A stretch of 5,785 nucleotides of DNA, taken from NCBI GenBank assembly GCA_013696695.1, contig JACCYD010001124.1, positions 1 through 5,785 of the forward strand, written 5' to 3'. The stretch is from Deltaproteobacteria bacterium (lineage in GTDB: Bacteria; Myxococcota_A; Polyangia; Haliangiales; Haliangiaceae). The translations under genes were made by a program, and so were the position numbers. The notes beneath the pieces were generated by a model. The model made no database searches. It saw only the letters and a list, made by a program, of their open reading frames with translations, and was not told the origin of the DNA. This document shows, piece by piece, positions 1 through 5,785 of this stretch (position 1 is the first letter of the stretch; every line of letters starts with the position of its first letter).

Positions 1-30
1 GCCCGCGTGGGCGCGGGAGCCTCGCGAGGC
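1..30. repeat. Two adjacent GC-rich palindromes
   Basis: CCCGCG (2-7) and CGCGGG (12-17) form a 6-bp stem around the 4-nt loop TGGG. Next to it GCCTCGCGAGGC (19-30) is a perfect 12-bp palindrome. Both lie about 75-100 nt beyond the minus-strand stop codon at 104, and no T-run follows. They could be part of a transcription end region or an operator for a gene left of the window. In DNA this GC-rich, short palindromes also arise by chance. Confidence 0.3.
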
Positions 31-60
31 GGCCGAGGCGCGCGAAATCACGGACTGGCA

Positions 61-84
61 GCCGATTCGTCGACGGAAATCGGC
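61..84 (-). terminator. Candidate hairpin after the operon's last gene
   Basis: GCCGATT (61-67) pairs perfectly with AATCGGC (78-84). The 10-nt loop contains the smaller palindrome CGTCGACG (68-75). On the minus strand the hairpin starts about 20 nt after the TAG stop of the TIGR02996 gene, the right place for a transcription end. It lacks a following U-tract, so it is not a classical intrinsic terminator. It may only stabilise the mRNA 3' end or be a chance structure. Confidence 0.35.
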
Positions 85-103
85 GATCTGGGATCCGAAC
101 TAG

Positions 104-1201
104 CTAGACGCGCACGGCGCCGAGCGCGATCATGTGATCGATCCAGGCAGCGCACGTGCGCTCGCCCTCGGGATCGATCTGGAATTGCTGGACGGTGGCC
201 CACGCCGGGTGGGTCATCAGGGGTGGCAGCGACGAGAGTTTTCGCCAGTGCACGTGTGCGGTGGACAGAAAGCCGCGGTCGAACTTCGACTTCGGGTGCG
301 CGAGGGTCGCTTCGAACGGCACCGACCACGCGCGGCGATGCTCGGTCAAGAGCGCTTTCTCGCGTGCGAACGCCTCGGCCATTTGCGGGTTGAGCTGGCG
401 CAAGACCATCCCGGATGCAGGGGCGCGCGACTTCGCGATCGTTCGCAAGCGCGTCAGCTGGAGCGTGATGAATTCGCCGCGTGGATCGCCGCGCTCCTGG
501 AGCCAGTCGGCGAACACCTCTCGTAGGCCGTCGTCGTTCGGGGTGGCCCAGATCTCGCGGAGAAACTCGTCGGCGGTCTTGTTCGCCGCGCGGTGCTGCT
601 TCAGCGCGAGGCGCTCGGAGAGCTTGGCGAGTGCGGCACGTTCGGTGGTGGATGCGGAGGGAGGGTCGAACCGAGCGAGCTTGCCGTCGATGACGACCAG
701 CTTCTTCTTCAGGAAGTTCTCGAACTCGGTCTGCGGGATCAGTTCGCGCATCGGCGCGAGGATCGGGACGAGGCCGAGATGGATCTGCTTGCCGATCACA
801 TCGAACGCCGGCTTCCAGAACTGGCGGGAAGAGATCTGCTTGTCGCTGGCGAGGGCGAGCAAGCCTGCGGACAGCCGGGGATCGATCGGCCAGCGCTCGA
901 TCTTGGTGAGCCGCTCGATCGAGTACTCGGTGCGCCCCGTGATCATGGTCGCGAGCAGCCACTCGAGATCGACGGCGCGCTGCTTCACGGCAATGTCGGA
1001 CCAGCGGGTATGCTGGTCGTTGAGCGACCCGGTCGTCGGGTACTGCGCCGAGACCCGCTTGCCGGCGAGCGTGATCAGCTCGACGAGCTCGGGTAACGGG
1101 CGTGCTCGGTACGCGACGAGCAGGGCATCGAGGAGCGCCTCTCCATCGATCGCGGCGGCGGCTTGAAGCTCGGCGGTGATGTCGGCGAGCTTCCGAGCCA
1201 T
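104..1201 (-). CDS. TIGR02996 domain-containing protein
   Basis: This is a 365-residue soluble protein with no signal peptide or membrane segment. Residues about 211-250 match the short TIGR02996 'repeat-companion' domain common in myxobacteria and planctomycetes: an acidic patch (P-N-D-D), F-A-D-W-L-Q-E-R-G-D-P-R-G-E-F-I, then L-Q-L. A family-typical tail follows, with F-D-R-G-F-L and later H-P-A-W-A-T-V-Q-Q-F, resembling one degenerate leucine-rich-type unit. Residues 1-200 are a mostly helical region I do not recognise. The biochemical role of this family is unknown, so no function is assigned. ATG at 1201 is the first possible start, because an in-frame TGA lies at 1208-1210. Its ribosome site is weak: GAGGCG lies about 13 nt upstream. 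The gene starts 45 nt after the kinase stop on the same strand and is probably co-transcribed as the last operon gene. Confidence 0.85.
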   Translation of the reverse strand: MARKLADITAELQAAAAIDGEALLDALLVAYRARPLPELVELITLAGKRVSAQYPTTGSLNDQHTRWSDIAVKQRAVDLEWLLATMITGRTEYSIERLTKIERWPIDPRLSAGLLALASDKQISSRQFWKPAFDVIGKQIHLGLVPILAPMRELIPQTEFENFLKKKLVVIDGKLARFDPPSASTTERAALAKLSERLALKQHRAANKTADEFLREIWATPNDDGLREVFADWLQERGDPRGEFITLQLTRLRTIAKSRAPASGMVLRQLNPQMAEAFAREKALLTEHRRAWSVPFEATLAHPKSKFDRGFLSTAHVHWRKLSSLPPLMTHPAWATVQQFQIDPEGERTCAAWIDHMIALGAVRV

Positions 1202-1246
1202 GCGACTTCATGGTCGCCTCGCGGCCTGATGGTTTCAAGTCCGCGC

Positions 1247-4144
1247 TCAGTTCAGCGCGACCTTGCGTTTCTTCGCCCACTCGGCGACACCGTCGGCGCG
1301 CTTGTCTTTGAGGGCGATGAGATCGGCGAAGGCGCGCTTGGCGAGCGTCTTCGCGCGATCGCGATTCGCTGCGGACTCGGGCTTCGCATCCCACAGCGCG
1401 CGTGCGAGGCCGTAGCTCGCCATCGCGTAACTGACCTTGTCGTCGGCGGTGCGGCGCGGCGCCTTCTCCTTGCTCGCCACCGCACGCTCGAAGAGCGGCA
1501 CGGCCTTGTTGGCGTGACCGAGGTCGGTGTGGCAGTCGGCCATCGATTGATCGATGCGGATGACATCCGGGTGCTCCGGCGGCAATTGCTTGAGACGCGT
1601 CGTGCGCGCGGCGTCGAGGAGCACCAGCGACTCGTCACAGCGCTTCTCGAGGCGGAGGCCCATCGCCGTGCTGAGCTGCGACTGCGTGGTGAACAGATGG
1701 TCGGGGCCCAGGGTCTTCATGCGGATCGCGAGCGCACGCTGGTTGGCGGCGAGCGCGCCCTCGTTGTCGTCGGCGCGCGCTAGCGTGGCGGCGAGCGTGC
1801 CGAGCGCGATCGCGGTGTCGGGATGGTCGGGACCGGCGACCTTCTCCATCAGCTCGGCGGACTTCTTCGCGGCCGGGATGGCCTCGGCGTAGCGGCCGGC
1901 GATCAGGTTGATCTGCGCCTCGGCACCGATCGATTGCGCGACATCGGCGTGCTGTTCGCCGTAGGCGGCAGTCAGAATGGTGAGCGAGCGTTTCTGCGAG
2001 GCGAGTGCTTCGTCGGTCTTGCCCATGCGGACCTGGATCTGCGCGAGCGCGTGCAGCGTCTTGCCGACAGCGGGGTGGGAATCGCCGCGGTAGGCGCTCT
2101 CGAGCTTGATCGCGCGATCGAGAAGCTTCGTCCCCTCGTCCGGCTTCCCGCGGCTCGTGTGGGCGATGGCCATCGGCACCAGCGCCTCGGCGATCCGGCC
2201 ATCGTCCTTGCCGTAGATCTGCTCGCGGATCGCGACGCACTTCATGAGCGTCTCGATCGCGACCTCGAACTTGCCCTCGCGCAGCGCGAACACACCCGCA
2301 GCCATCGCGAGGTCGGCCGCGAGCTCCTTGTCCTCGAGGCCCTTGATCACCGCGGTCGCGAGATCGCGTCGCTCGTGACCTTGCGCGAACATGGCGCGCT
2401 CGCCGGCGATCGACATCAGTCCCGTCAGCACGCGAGCTCGTGTGCGAGCGTCGCGCCCGGTCTCGGCGGCGAGCAGCGCGCGCGTATAGGCGGTCTCGGC
2501 GGTCGTCCAGTCGCGCAAGCGCAACTGGATCTGACCGACGATCAGCTCGGCCTCCGCGATCGCCGGATCGTGCGAGAGCTCGGTCGCCGTCTTCGCGGCT
2601 GCGCTCGCACACGGCGTGGCCTCCTTGTAGTTGCCGGCGACGGCGAGCGCACGGCAACGCGCGATCTCGGTGTCGAGCGCCTCGATCTTGCCGCGCAGCT
2701 CGCGATCGGCGGGCAGCACCTTGAGCTCTTGCAACGAGGCAACGTCCGCGCAGTCGGCGACGGACGGCAGCAAGGACACGGCGCCGACCGCATCGCGCAG
2801 CACGTTCTTGTCACCCTTCGCGAGCGTCTCGACGACCGCGCCGAGCGTGGCCTTGCGGCGCCGCAGGCAGTGCATGCGGAGATCGAGCAGCGCTTCGGAC
2901 TGCGTTCCGCGGACGTGCGTCGCCTCGCAGGTCTCGGTGTACGTCGCGGCCCACGCGTCGGTGTAGCGATCGAGTAGCTGCGCGACGCTCGCCATCGACG
3001 TGCTCGCGTACGGCAGGTCCGCGGCGCGGTACGCCTGCTCGATGCGCGTGCGCGCCGCGGCGTCCCACACACCGGCGAGCGCCGCGGAACCATCGCTGCA
3101 CGCTGGCCCGCCGCTCGATCGGAGAAGCAACACCGTCGCCATCGCGCCACCGCCGAGCACGCACCCCGCGGCGATCATCGCCGTGCGTGCCGGTGACCGG
3201 GTCGCGCGCTCGAGATCGGCGAGCAGCTCGGCCATCGACGGATAGCGATCCGCGGCGTTCGGCGACAGACCGCGCCGAACCAGGTTTGCGAGGCGACGCG
3301 GCAGTGCCGGCTTCGGCGGTAGCGAGAGCTTCGCGTGCGCGGCACGAAGCGTCTCGAGGTCGGAACCTCTGAACGGGCGCTCGCCGTAGATGCCCTCGAA
3401 CAGCGTCACGCCGAAGCTGAACTGATCGGAGACCGGCGTGGTCGCGATGGTCCCGACGAGCTGCTCGGGCGCCATGTAGGCCGGCGTTCCGGCGAGGCCG
3501 TGCGTCTTCGTCGTCGGTCCGGTTGGAGGTTGCATTTGCGGTTCGTGGTCGTGCTCGCGCGCGAGCCCGAAATCGGTGACCACCACGCGACCGTCGTCGG
3601 CGACCAGCACGTTGTCGGGCTTGAAGGCGCCATGCACCAGCCCGGCTGCATGAGCGGCCGCGAGCCCGGCGCCGGCTTGCTGCATCGTCGACACCACCTC
3701 GCGCCAGCCGGGCGAGCTCTCGAACCACGCGCGCAGCGTGCGTCCCTTGACGAGCTCCATCGCGAGGAACACGCGCTCGCCGAACATGCCGACGTCGTAG
3801 ATCCGGATCACGTTGGCGTGCGCGAGCTGCGCCATCACCTGTGCCTCGCGGAGCAGCCGCTGCTCGGAGCCACCGGGATGGACGAGCTTGATCGCGATGT
3901 TGCGGCCGAGCTCCGGATCCTCGGCGCGATAGACCTCGCCCATCGCGCCGGCGCCGATCAGCTCGAGCAGTCGATACCGCCCCGCCGTCTGACCGATCCA
4001 TTGCCCCTCGAGCGCCGTCGCCACCAGCTCTCGACACGAGTCGCAGCTGTCGAGGTGCGTGCGAACGCCGTCGCGCTGGGTCTCGGGGAGGTCGCCCCCG
4101 ATCCACGCATGGACCGCACGATCATCGAGACACGGCGCCGTCAC
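1247..4144 (-). CDS. Membrane kinase-like protein: zinc finger, (pseudo)kinase, TPR sensor
   Basis: This 965-residue protein has four parts. Residues 1-47 hold an anti-sigma-type zinc motif, C5-x24-H30-x3-C34-x2-C37. Residues about 57-315 are a protein kinase fold: Gly loop G64-A-G66-A-M-G69, Lys K86 (I-A-I-K), alpha-C Glu E100, Asn N178, DFG at 191-193, A-P-E at 225-227, D240 and R300. One transmembrane helix spans about 321-341. The rest is a probably periplasmic region starting with a Cys-containing segment (C349 onward), then TPRs. Loop residues D648, H690, H732, H774, H816 and H858 are spaced exactly 42 apart, like kinesin-light-chain TPRs. The catalytic loop reads H171-G-A173-F-K-P-D-N178, so the catalytic Asp is Ala, suggesting a pseudokinase; the activation segment is long and Thr-rich. 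The start is GTG at 4144: no start codon lies between it and an in-frame TGA at 4184-4186, and a Shine-Dalgarno fits. The architecture is certain; activity and ligand are unknown. Confidence 0.93.
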   Translation of the reverse strand: MTAPCLDDRAVHAWIGGDLPETQRDGVRTHLDSCDSCRELVATALEGQWIGQTAGRYRLLELIGAGAMGEVYRAEDPELGRNIAIKLVHPGGSEQRLLREAQVMAQLAHANVIRIYDVGMFGERVFLAMELVKGRTLRAWFESSPGWREVVSTMQQAGAGLAAAHAAGLVHGAFKPDNVLVADDGRVVVTDFGLAREHDHEPQMQPPTGPTTKTHGLAGTPAYMAPEQLVGTIATTPVSDQFSFGVTLFEGIYGERPFRGSDLETLRAAHAKLSLPPKPALPRRLANLVRRGLSPNAADRYPSMAELLADLERATRSPARTAMIAAGCVLGGGAMATVLLLRSSGGPACSDGSAALAGVWDAAARTRIEQAYRAADLPYASTSMASVAQLLDRYTDAWAATYTETCEATHVRGTQSEALLDLRMHCLRRRKATLGAVVETLAKGDKNVLRDAVGAVSLLPSVADCADVASLQELKVLPADRELRGKIEALDTEIARCRALAVAGNYKEATPCASAAAKTATELSHDPAIAEAELIVGQIQLRLRDWTTAETAYTRALLAAETGRDARTRARVLTGLMSIAGERAMFAQGHERRDLATAVIKGLEDKELAADLAMAAGVFALREGKFEVAIETLMKCVAIREQIYGKDDGRIAEALVPMAIAHTSRGKPDEGTKLLDRAIKLESAYRGDSHPAVGKTLHALAQIQVRMGKTDEALASQKRSLTILTAAYGEQHADVAQSIGAEAQINLIAGRYAEAIPAAKKSAELMEKVAGPDHPDTAIALGTLAATLARADDNEGALAANQRALAIRMKTLGPDHLFTTQSQLSTAMGLRLEKRCDESLVLLDAARTTRLKQLPPEHPDVIRIDQSMADCHTDLGHANKAVPLFERAVASKEKAPRRTADDKVSYAMASYGLARALWDAKPESAANRDRAKTLAKRAFADLIALKDKRADGVAEWAKKRKVALN

Positions 4145-4148
4145 GTGG

Positions 4149-4154
4149 CCCCCT
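4149..4154 (-). promoter_or_regulatory. Ribosome binding site of the kinase-like gene
   Basis: On the minus strand AGGGGG lies 4 nt before the GTG at 4144. It supports this GTG as the true start, which matters because the start decides whether the zinc-finger motif belongs to the protein. The 8-nt string AGGGGGCC also occurs just before the lipoprotein start. Confidence 0.6.
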
Positions 4155-4188
4155 GTATCAAATGTTGGCGTCGCGTGTCGCGGTCATT

Positions 4189-5349
4189 CTACGTCTCGCA
4201 CGAAGTCGGGCAGAACGCCTGTGCGCAGCTATAGAACGACTCGTAGTCACTCCGGCCGGTGGGGTTGGTCTCCGCGCACACATTGAAGCACGCCGAGTCA
4301 CCGGCCGCGCATGCGGACGCGCACCCGACATAGCTGTCGCACGGCGTACCCACCAAGCAGGCCTCGGCCTCGCTGCAGCACGATGCTGCGAGGCAGGTGT
4401 CGCACGCGCTGACCGGCGCGAAGCCGCACGTCGGTTCCGGATCCGGATCGGGGTCGGGGTTCGTGGTCGAGCGCGCGATGTCGCGCGGGATCGAGATGTC
4501 GCCATGCAGCACCGACACGGTCTCGTACGCGGTGCCGGTGAGGTCGAACAGCTGGGGCACCGGAACCGCCGGCGCGAACGTCCAGCCGGCGACGCTGCCC
4601 TCGCCGTAGCGGTACGTGTACGTCGTCGTGCCGCTGCTCGTCGACCACCGGATCTCGCCGATCCGGCCGGCGTCGTCGTACGTCACCTCGTGACGACCGT
4701 TGCGACTATCGACCACCTCGACGAGCCGCGCGTCGGCATCGAGCTCGAACGTGTACGTCTCGCGATGATCGCCGCCCTGAAACAGCGACGCGCGCTCGAT
4801 CGATCCGTCGTTCGTGTAGCGCAGCTCGGTGCTCGCGGTCTGAGATCCCGCGACCTCGAGCTGCTTGGTGGTGCGGCCGTCGGCGTCGTACTCGTAGCGC
4901 ACGAGGCGCGTGGTGCCGCTCGAGCCCGGCGCCGTGGTGAGCGTCGAGATCTCCTTCGGGACGTTCGAGCGCGCGGGGTCGTACGCGATCGTCCGCTCGT
5001 CGACTCGAATGCCGGCGATCTCGAACCGCGTGCGCGCGAGCCGGCCTTGTTCGTAGGTCAGGCGCTCGGTCGCGCGATCGCCCTCGACGTCGGCGTACTC
5101 GACGAGCTCGATGCCACCGGCGCCATACGTGAAGCGAGCGGTGCCGGCAGGGGCGCCGTTTTCGTGGCGCGCGACCTCGCGGAGCTGCGAGCCCTCGTAG
5201 CTGAAGTCGAGTCGCTCGATCGTGGTGCGCGAGCCATCCTGGATCGTGGTCTCGACCTCGAGTAGCTGGGCACCCGAACGGTCGTCACCCGACGCGGAGC
5301 ACGCCGCGAGGGAAAATGTGGAGAGAACCAATGGAAGTGAGGCGTTCAT
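4189..5349 (-). CDS. Lipoprotein with RHS/YD-like repeats and cysteine-rich tail
   Basis: This is a 386-residue predicted secreted lipoprotein. Residues 1-16 are a short hydrophobic signal ending in the lipobox L-A-A-C, with C17 as the lipidated residue. Ser at +2 fits outer-membrane sorting by the E. coli rule, which is uncertain here. Residues about 30-285 are beta-rich, with recurring Tyr-x-x-x-Gly units such as F-S-Y-E-G, L-T-Y-E-Q-G, Y-E-Y-D-A-D-G, V-T-Y-D-D-A-G-R and Y-R-Y-G-E-G. These resemble the YD repeats of RHS proteins. An Asp-Pro linker (about 299-306) leads to a tail (308-386) with 14 cysteines, including C-x2-C-x4-C-C-x5-C, a pattern frequent in myxobacterial surface proteins and probably disulfide-bonded. 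ATG at 5349 is the only upstream start, since an in-frame TAG lies at 5356-5358. It is the first operon gene, 44 nt before the kinase. No enzymatic motif is seen; a binding or structural envelope role is inferred. Confidence 0.85.
   Translation of the reverse strand: MNASLPLVLSTFSLAACSASGDDRSGAQLLEVETTIQDGSRTTIERLDFSYEGSQLREVARHENGAPAGTARFTYGAGGIELVEYADVEGDRATERLTYEQGRLARTRFEIAGIRVDERTIAYDPARSNVPKEISTLTTAPGSSGTTRLVRYEYDADGRTTKQLEVAGSQTASTELRYTNDGSIERASLFQGGDHRETYTFELDADARLVEVVDSRNGRHEVTYDDAGRIGEIRWSTSSGTTTYTYRYGEGSVAGWTFAPAVPVPQLFDLTGTAYETVSVLHGDISIPRDIARSTTNPDPDPDPEPTCGFAPVSACDTCLAASCCSEAEACLVGTPCDSYVGCASACAAGDSACFNVCAETNPTGRSDYESFYSCAQAFCPTSCET
4433..4462 (-). repeat. Hexanucleotide tandem repeat coding an Asp-Pro linker
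   Basis: Five degenerate 6-bp units (GGTTCC, GGATCC, GGATCG, GGGTCG, GGGTTC on the plus strand) encode the Asn-Pro, Asp-Pro and Glu-Pro pairs that join the repeat region of the lipoprotein to its cysteine-rich tail. The Pro and acidic content implies a stiff, extended spacer. Tandem units of a multiple of three can vary in copy number without breaking the frame. Confidence 0.6.
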
Positions 5350-5351
5350 GG

Positions 5352-5357
5352 CCCCCT
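5352..5357 (-). promoter_or_regulatory. Candidate ribosome binding site of the lipoprotein gene
   Basis: On the minus strand AGGGGG lies only 2 nt before the ATG at 5349, closer than the usual 5-9 nt. The in-frame TAG upstream leaves no other start further out. The tight spacing could mean modest translation of the lipoprotein. Confidence 0.45.
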
Positions 5358-5404
5358 AACCCGGGGTTCCGAGAGATGTCGCAAGAAATCGACGGGTGCG
5401 TGTT

Positions 5405-5411
5405 AAGAGGA
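5405..5411 (+). promoter_or_regulatory. Ribosome binding site of the sigma-factor gene
   Basis: AAGAGGA lies 6 nt before ATG 5418, a good Shine-Dalgarno at good spacing. It decides between this ATG and an in-frame GTG at 5400-5402. The GTG would place the AAGAGGA inside the coding region and has no comparable site of its own. Confidence 0.65.
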
Positions 5412-5417
5412 CGCTTC

Positions 5418-5785
5418 ATGGGTTCGGCGGAGAGCAAGATCGAGCAGATCGACCGCGTCCTGGACCAGGGTCGGGCCGCGTTTCCCGACCTCGCGATCCC
5501 CGCCGATCGAATTCGCCCGCTGGTGAAGCAGCGTCTGGAGGATGCGGAGATGCTCGCGGCCGACGAGGTCTATCTCGCGTGTGCGTGCGCGCTGAGCATC
5601 CCGGGTGCGATCGCCGCGTTCGAGCGCCGCTACTTCGGCGTGATCGCGCCGGCGCTGGCGCGCATGTCGCTGTCGCGCGATCACATCGGCGAGGTCGAGC
5701 AGTTGCTGCGCGGGCGGCTGTTCGTCGCCGAGCCAGGCGAGCTGCCGCGCGTCGTCAGCTACGCGGGCGATGGCCAGCTCGGCGG
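5418..5785 (+). CDS. Sigma-70 family RNA polymerase sigma factor (partial, 5' end)
   Basis: The first 122 codons are present and the frame stays open to the right edge, so the 3' end is missing. The N-terminus is helical. It is followed by A-A-D-E-V-Y-L-A-C-A-C-A (47-58), A-I-A-A-F-E-R-R-Y-F (64-73), E-V-E-Q-L-L-R-G-R-L-F-V (92-103) and S-Y-A-G-D-G-Q-L (114-121). This order fits sigma region 2 as found in the Myxococcales-restricted sigma-70 group TIGR03001, recalled from family knowledge and not searched. Such proteins are often encoded beside Ser/Thr kinases with TPR tails. The expected role is directing RNA polymerase to a small regulon. The DNA-binding region 4 lies outside the window, so completeness cannot be judged. 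It diverges from the lipoprotein-kinase operon, whose kinase carries an anti-sigma-type zinc motif. Confidence 0.75.
   Translation, partial: MGSAESKIEQIDRVLDQGRAAFPDLAIPADRIRPLVKQRLEDAEMLAADEVYLACACALSIPGAIAAFERRYFGVIAPALARMSLSRDHIGEVEQLLRGRLFVAEPGELPRVVSYAGDGQLG

Larger units (their letters stand above)
5350..5417. promoter_or_regulatory. Divergent intergenic region with candidate operator
   Basis: This 68-bp gap is the only space upstream of both the minus-strand operon and the plus-strand sigma gene, so promoters for both probably lie here or extend into the coding ends. It contains the inverted repeat AACCC-G-GGGTT (5358-5368), which abuts the lipoprotein ribosome site. The centre (about 5375-5392) is less GC-rich than its surroundings. 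I see no convincing sigma-70 -35/-10 pair on either strand. Autoregulation by the sigma factor is a natural guess but not shown. Confidence 0.5.

Noticed and set aside
156..1166. Plus-strand open frame (336 codons) antisense to the TIGR02996 gene
   Set aside because: It is Ser/Arg-rich without any family features and is the complement of a frame with clear domain evidence.
48..1394. Minus-strand open frame (448 codons) overlapping the TIGR02996 gene and the kinase end
   Set aside because: The translation is extremely Arg-rich and lacks domains. An ATG in this frame at 1211 sits better after GAGGCG than the chosen start does, but the 365-residue frame carries the recognisable TIGR02996 domain.
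1823..2977. Long plus-strand open frame (384 codons) inside the kinase gene
   Set aside because: It lies wholly antisense to the well-supported TPR region, its translation is a low-complexity Arg/Leu/Gly/Ala mix with no domain, and such mirror frames are expected at this GC content.
3335..4234. Plus-strand open frame (299 codons) antisense to the kinase domain
   Set aside because: The opposite frame shows intact kinase motifs in order, and this one shows none.
4162..5265. Plus-strand open frame (367 codons) opposite the lipoprotein gene
   Set aside because: The translation is very Arg- and Ala-rich with no recognisable motif, while the minus-strand frame has a lipobox, YD-like repeats and patterned cysteines.
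5365..5370. GGAACC on the minus strand, resembling the -35 element of ECF sigma promoters
   Set aside because: At 16-17 nt spacing the -10 would fall inside the lipoprotein start, and no matching -10 is seen there.
5400..5402. In-frame GTG as an alternative start for the sigma gene
   Set aside because: The AAGAGGA at 5405-5411 is well placed for ATG 5418 and would lie inside the coding region if GTG were used.
1..5785. tRNA, rRNA, CRISPR array, insertion sequence or prophage signals
   Set aside because: No regularly spaced direct repeats, transposase-like proteins, terminal inverted repeats or structural RNA motifs were seen.

Overview
The window is GC-rich, densely coding DNA. Its protein families point to a myxobacterium (Myxococcota, most likely a Polyangiales or Haliangiales relative): a membrane Ser/Thr kinase with a tail of long-period TPRs, a TIGR02996-type protein, a lipoprotein with a cysteine-rich tail, and a sigma-70 protein of the type restricted to Myxococcales. 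The taxonomic call is an inference from family recognition.

Layout. Positions 1-103 carry no gene I can support, only two short palindromic structures. Three minus-strand genes follow, separated by only 44-45 nt, so they probably form one operon read right to left. In transcription order they are a lipoprotein (5349 to 4189), a kinase-like membrane protein (4144 to 1247) and a TIGR02996-domain protein (1201 to 104). A 68-bp gap (5350-5417) separates this operon from a divergent plus-strand gene starting at 5418. That gene encodes the N-terminal 122 residues of a sigma-70 family protein and runs off the right edge.

How the parts may work together. The kinase-like protein begins with a Cys/His zinc-binding motif of the anti-sigma type (C5, H30, C34, C37). 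It continues with a full-length protein kinase fold, one transmembrane helix (about 321-341) and a large C-terminal sensor region with six TPR-type units in exact 42-residue register. A sigma factor starts just across the lipoprotein gene, so a sigma / membrane anti-sigma pair is a plausible reading, with the lipoprotein as an envelope partner.

The most notable feature is in the kinase catalytic loop. It reads H-G-A-F-K-P-D-N, so the catalytic Asp of the HRD motif is Ala. The Gly-rich loop, the ATP-anchoring Lys, the alpha-C Glu, the Mg-binding Asn and the DFG Asp are all kept. This looks like a pseudokinase that may still bind nucleotide and could signal by shape or sequestration rather than by phosphorylation.
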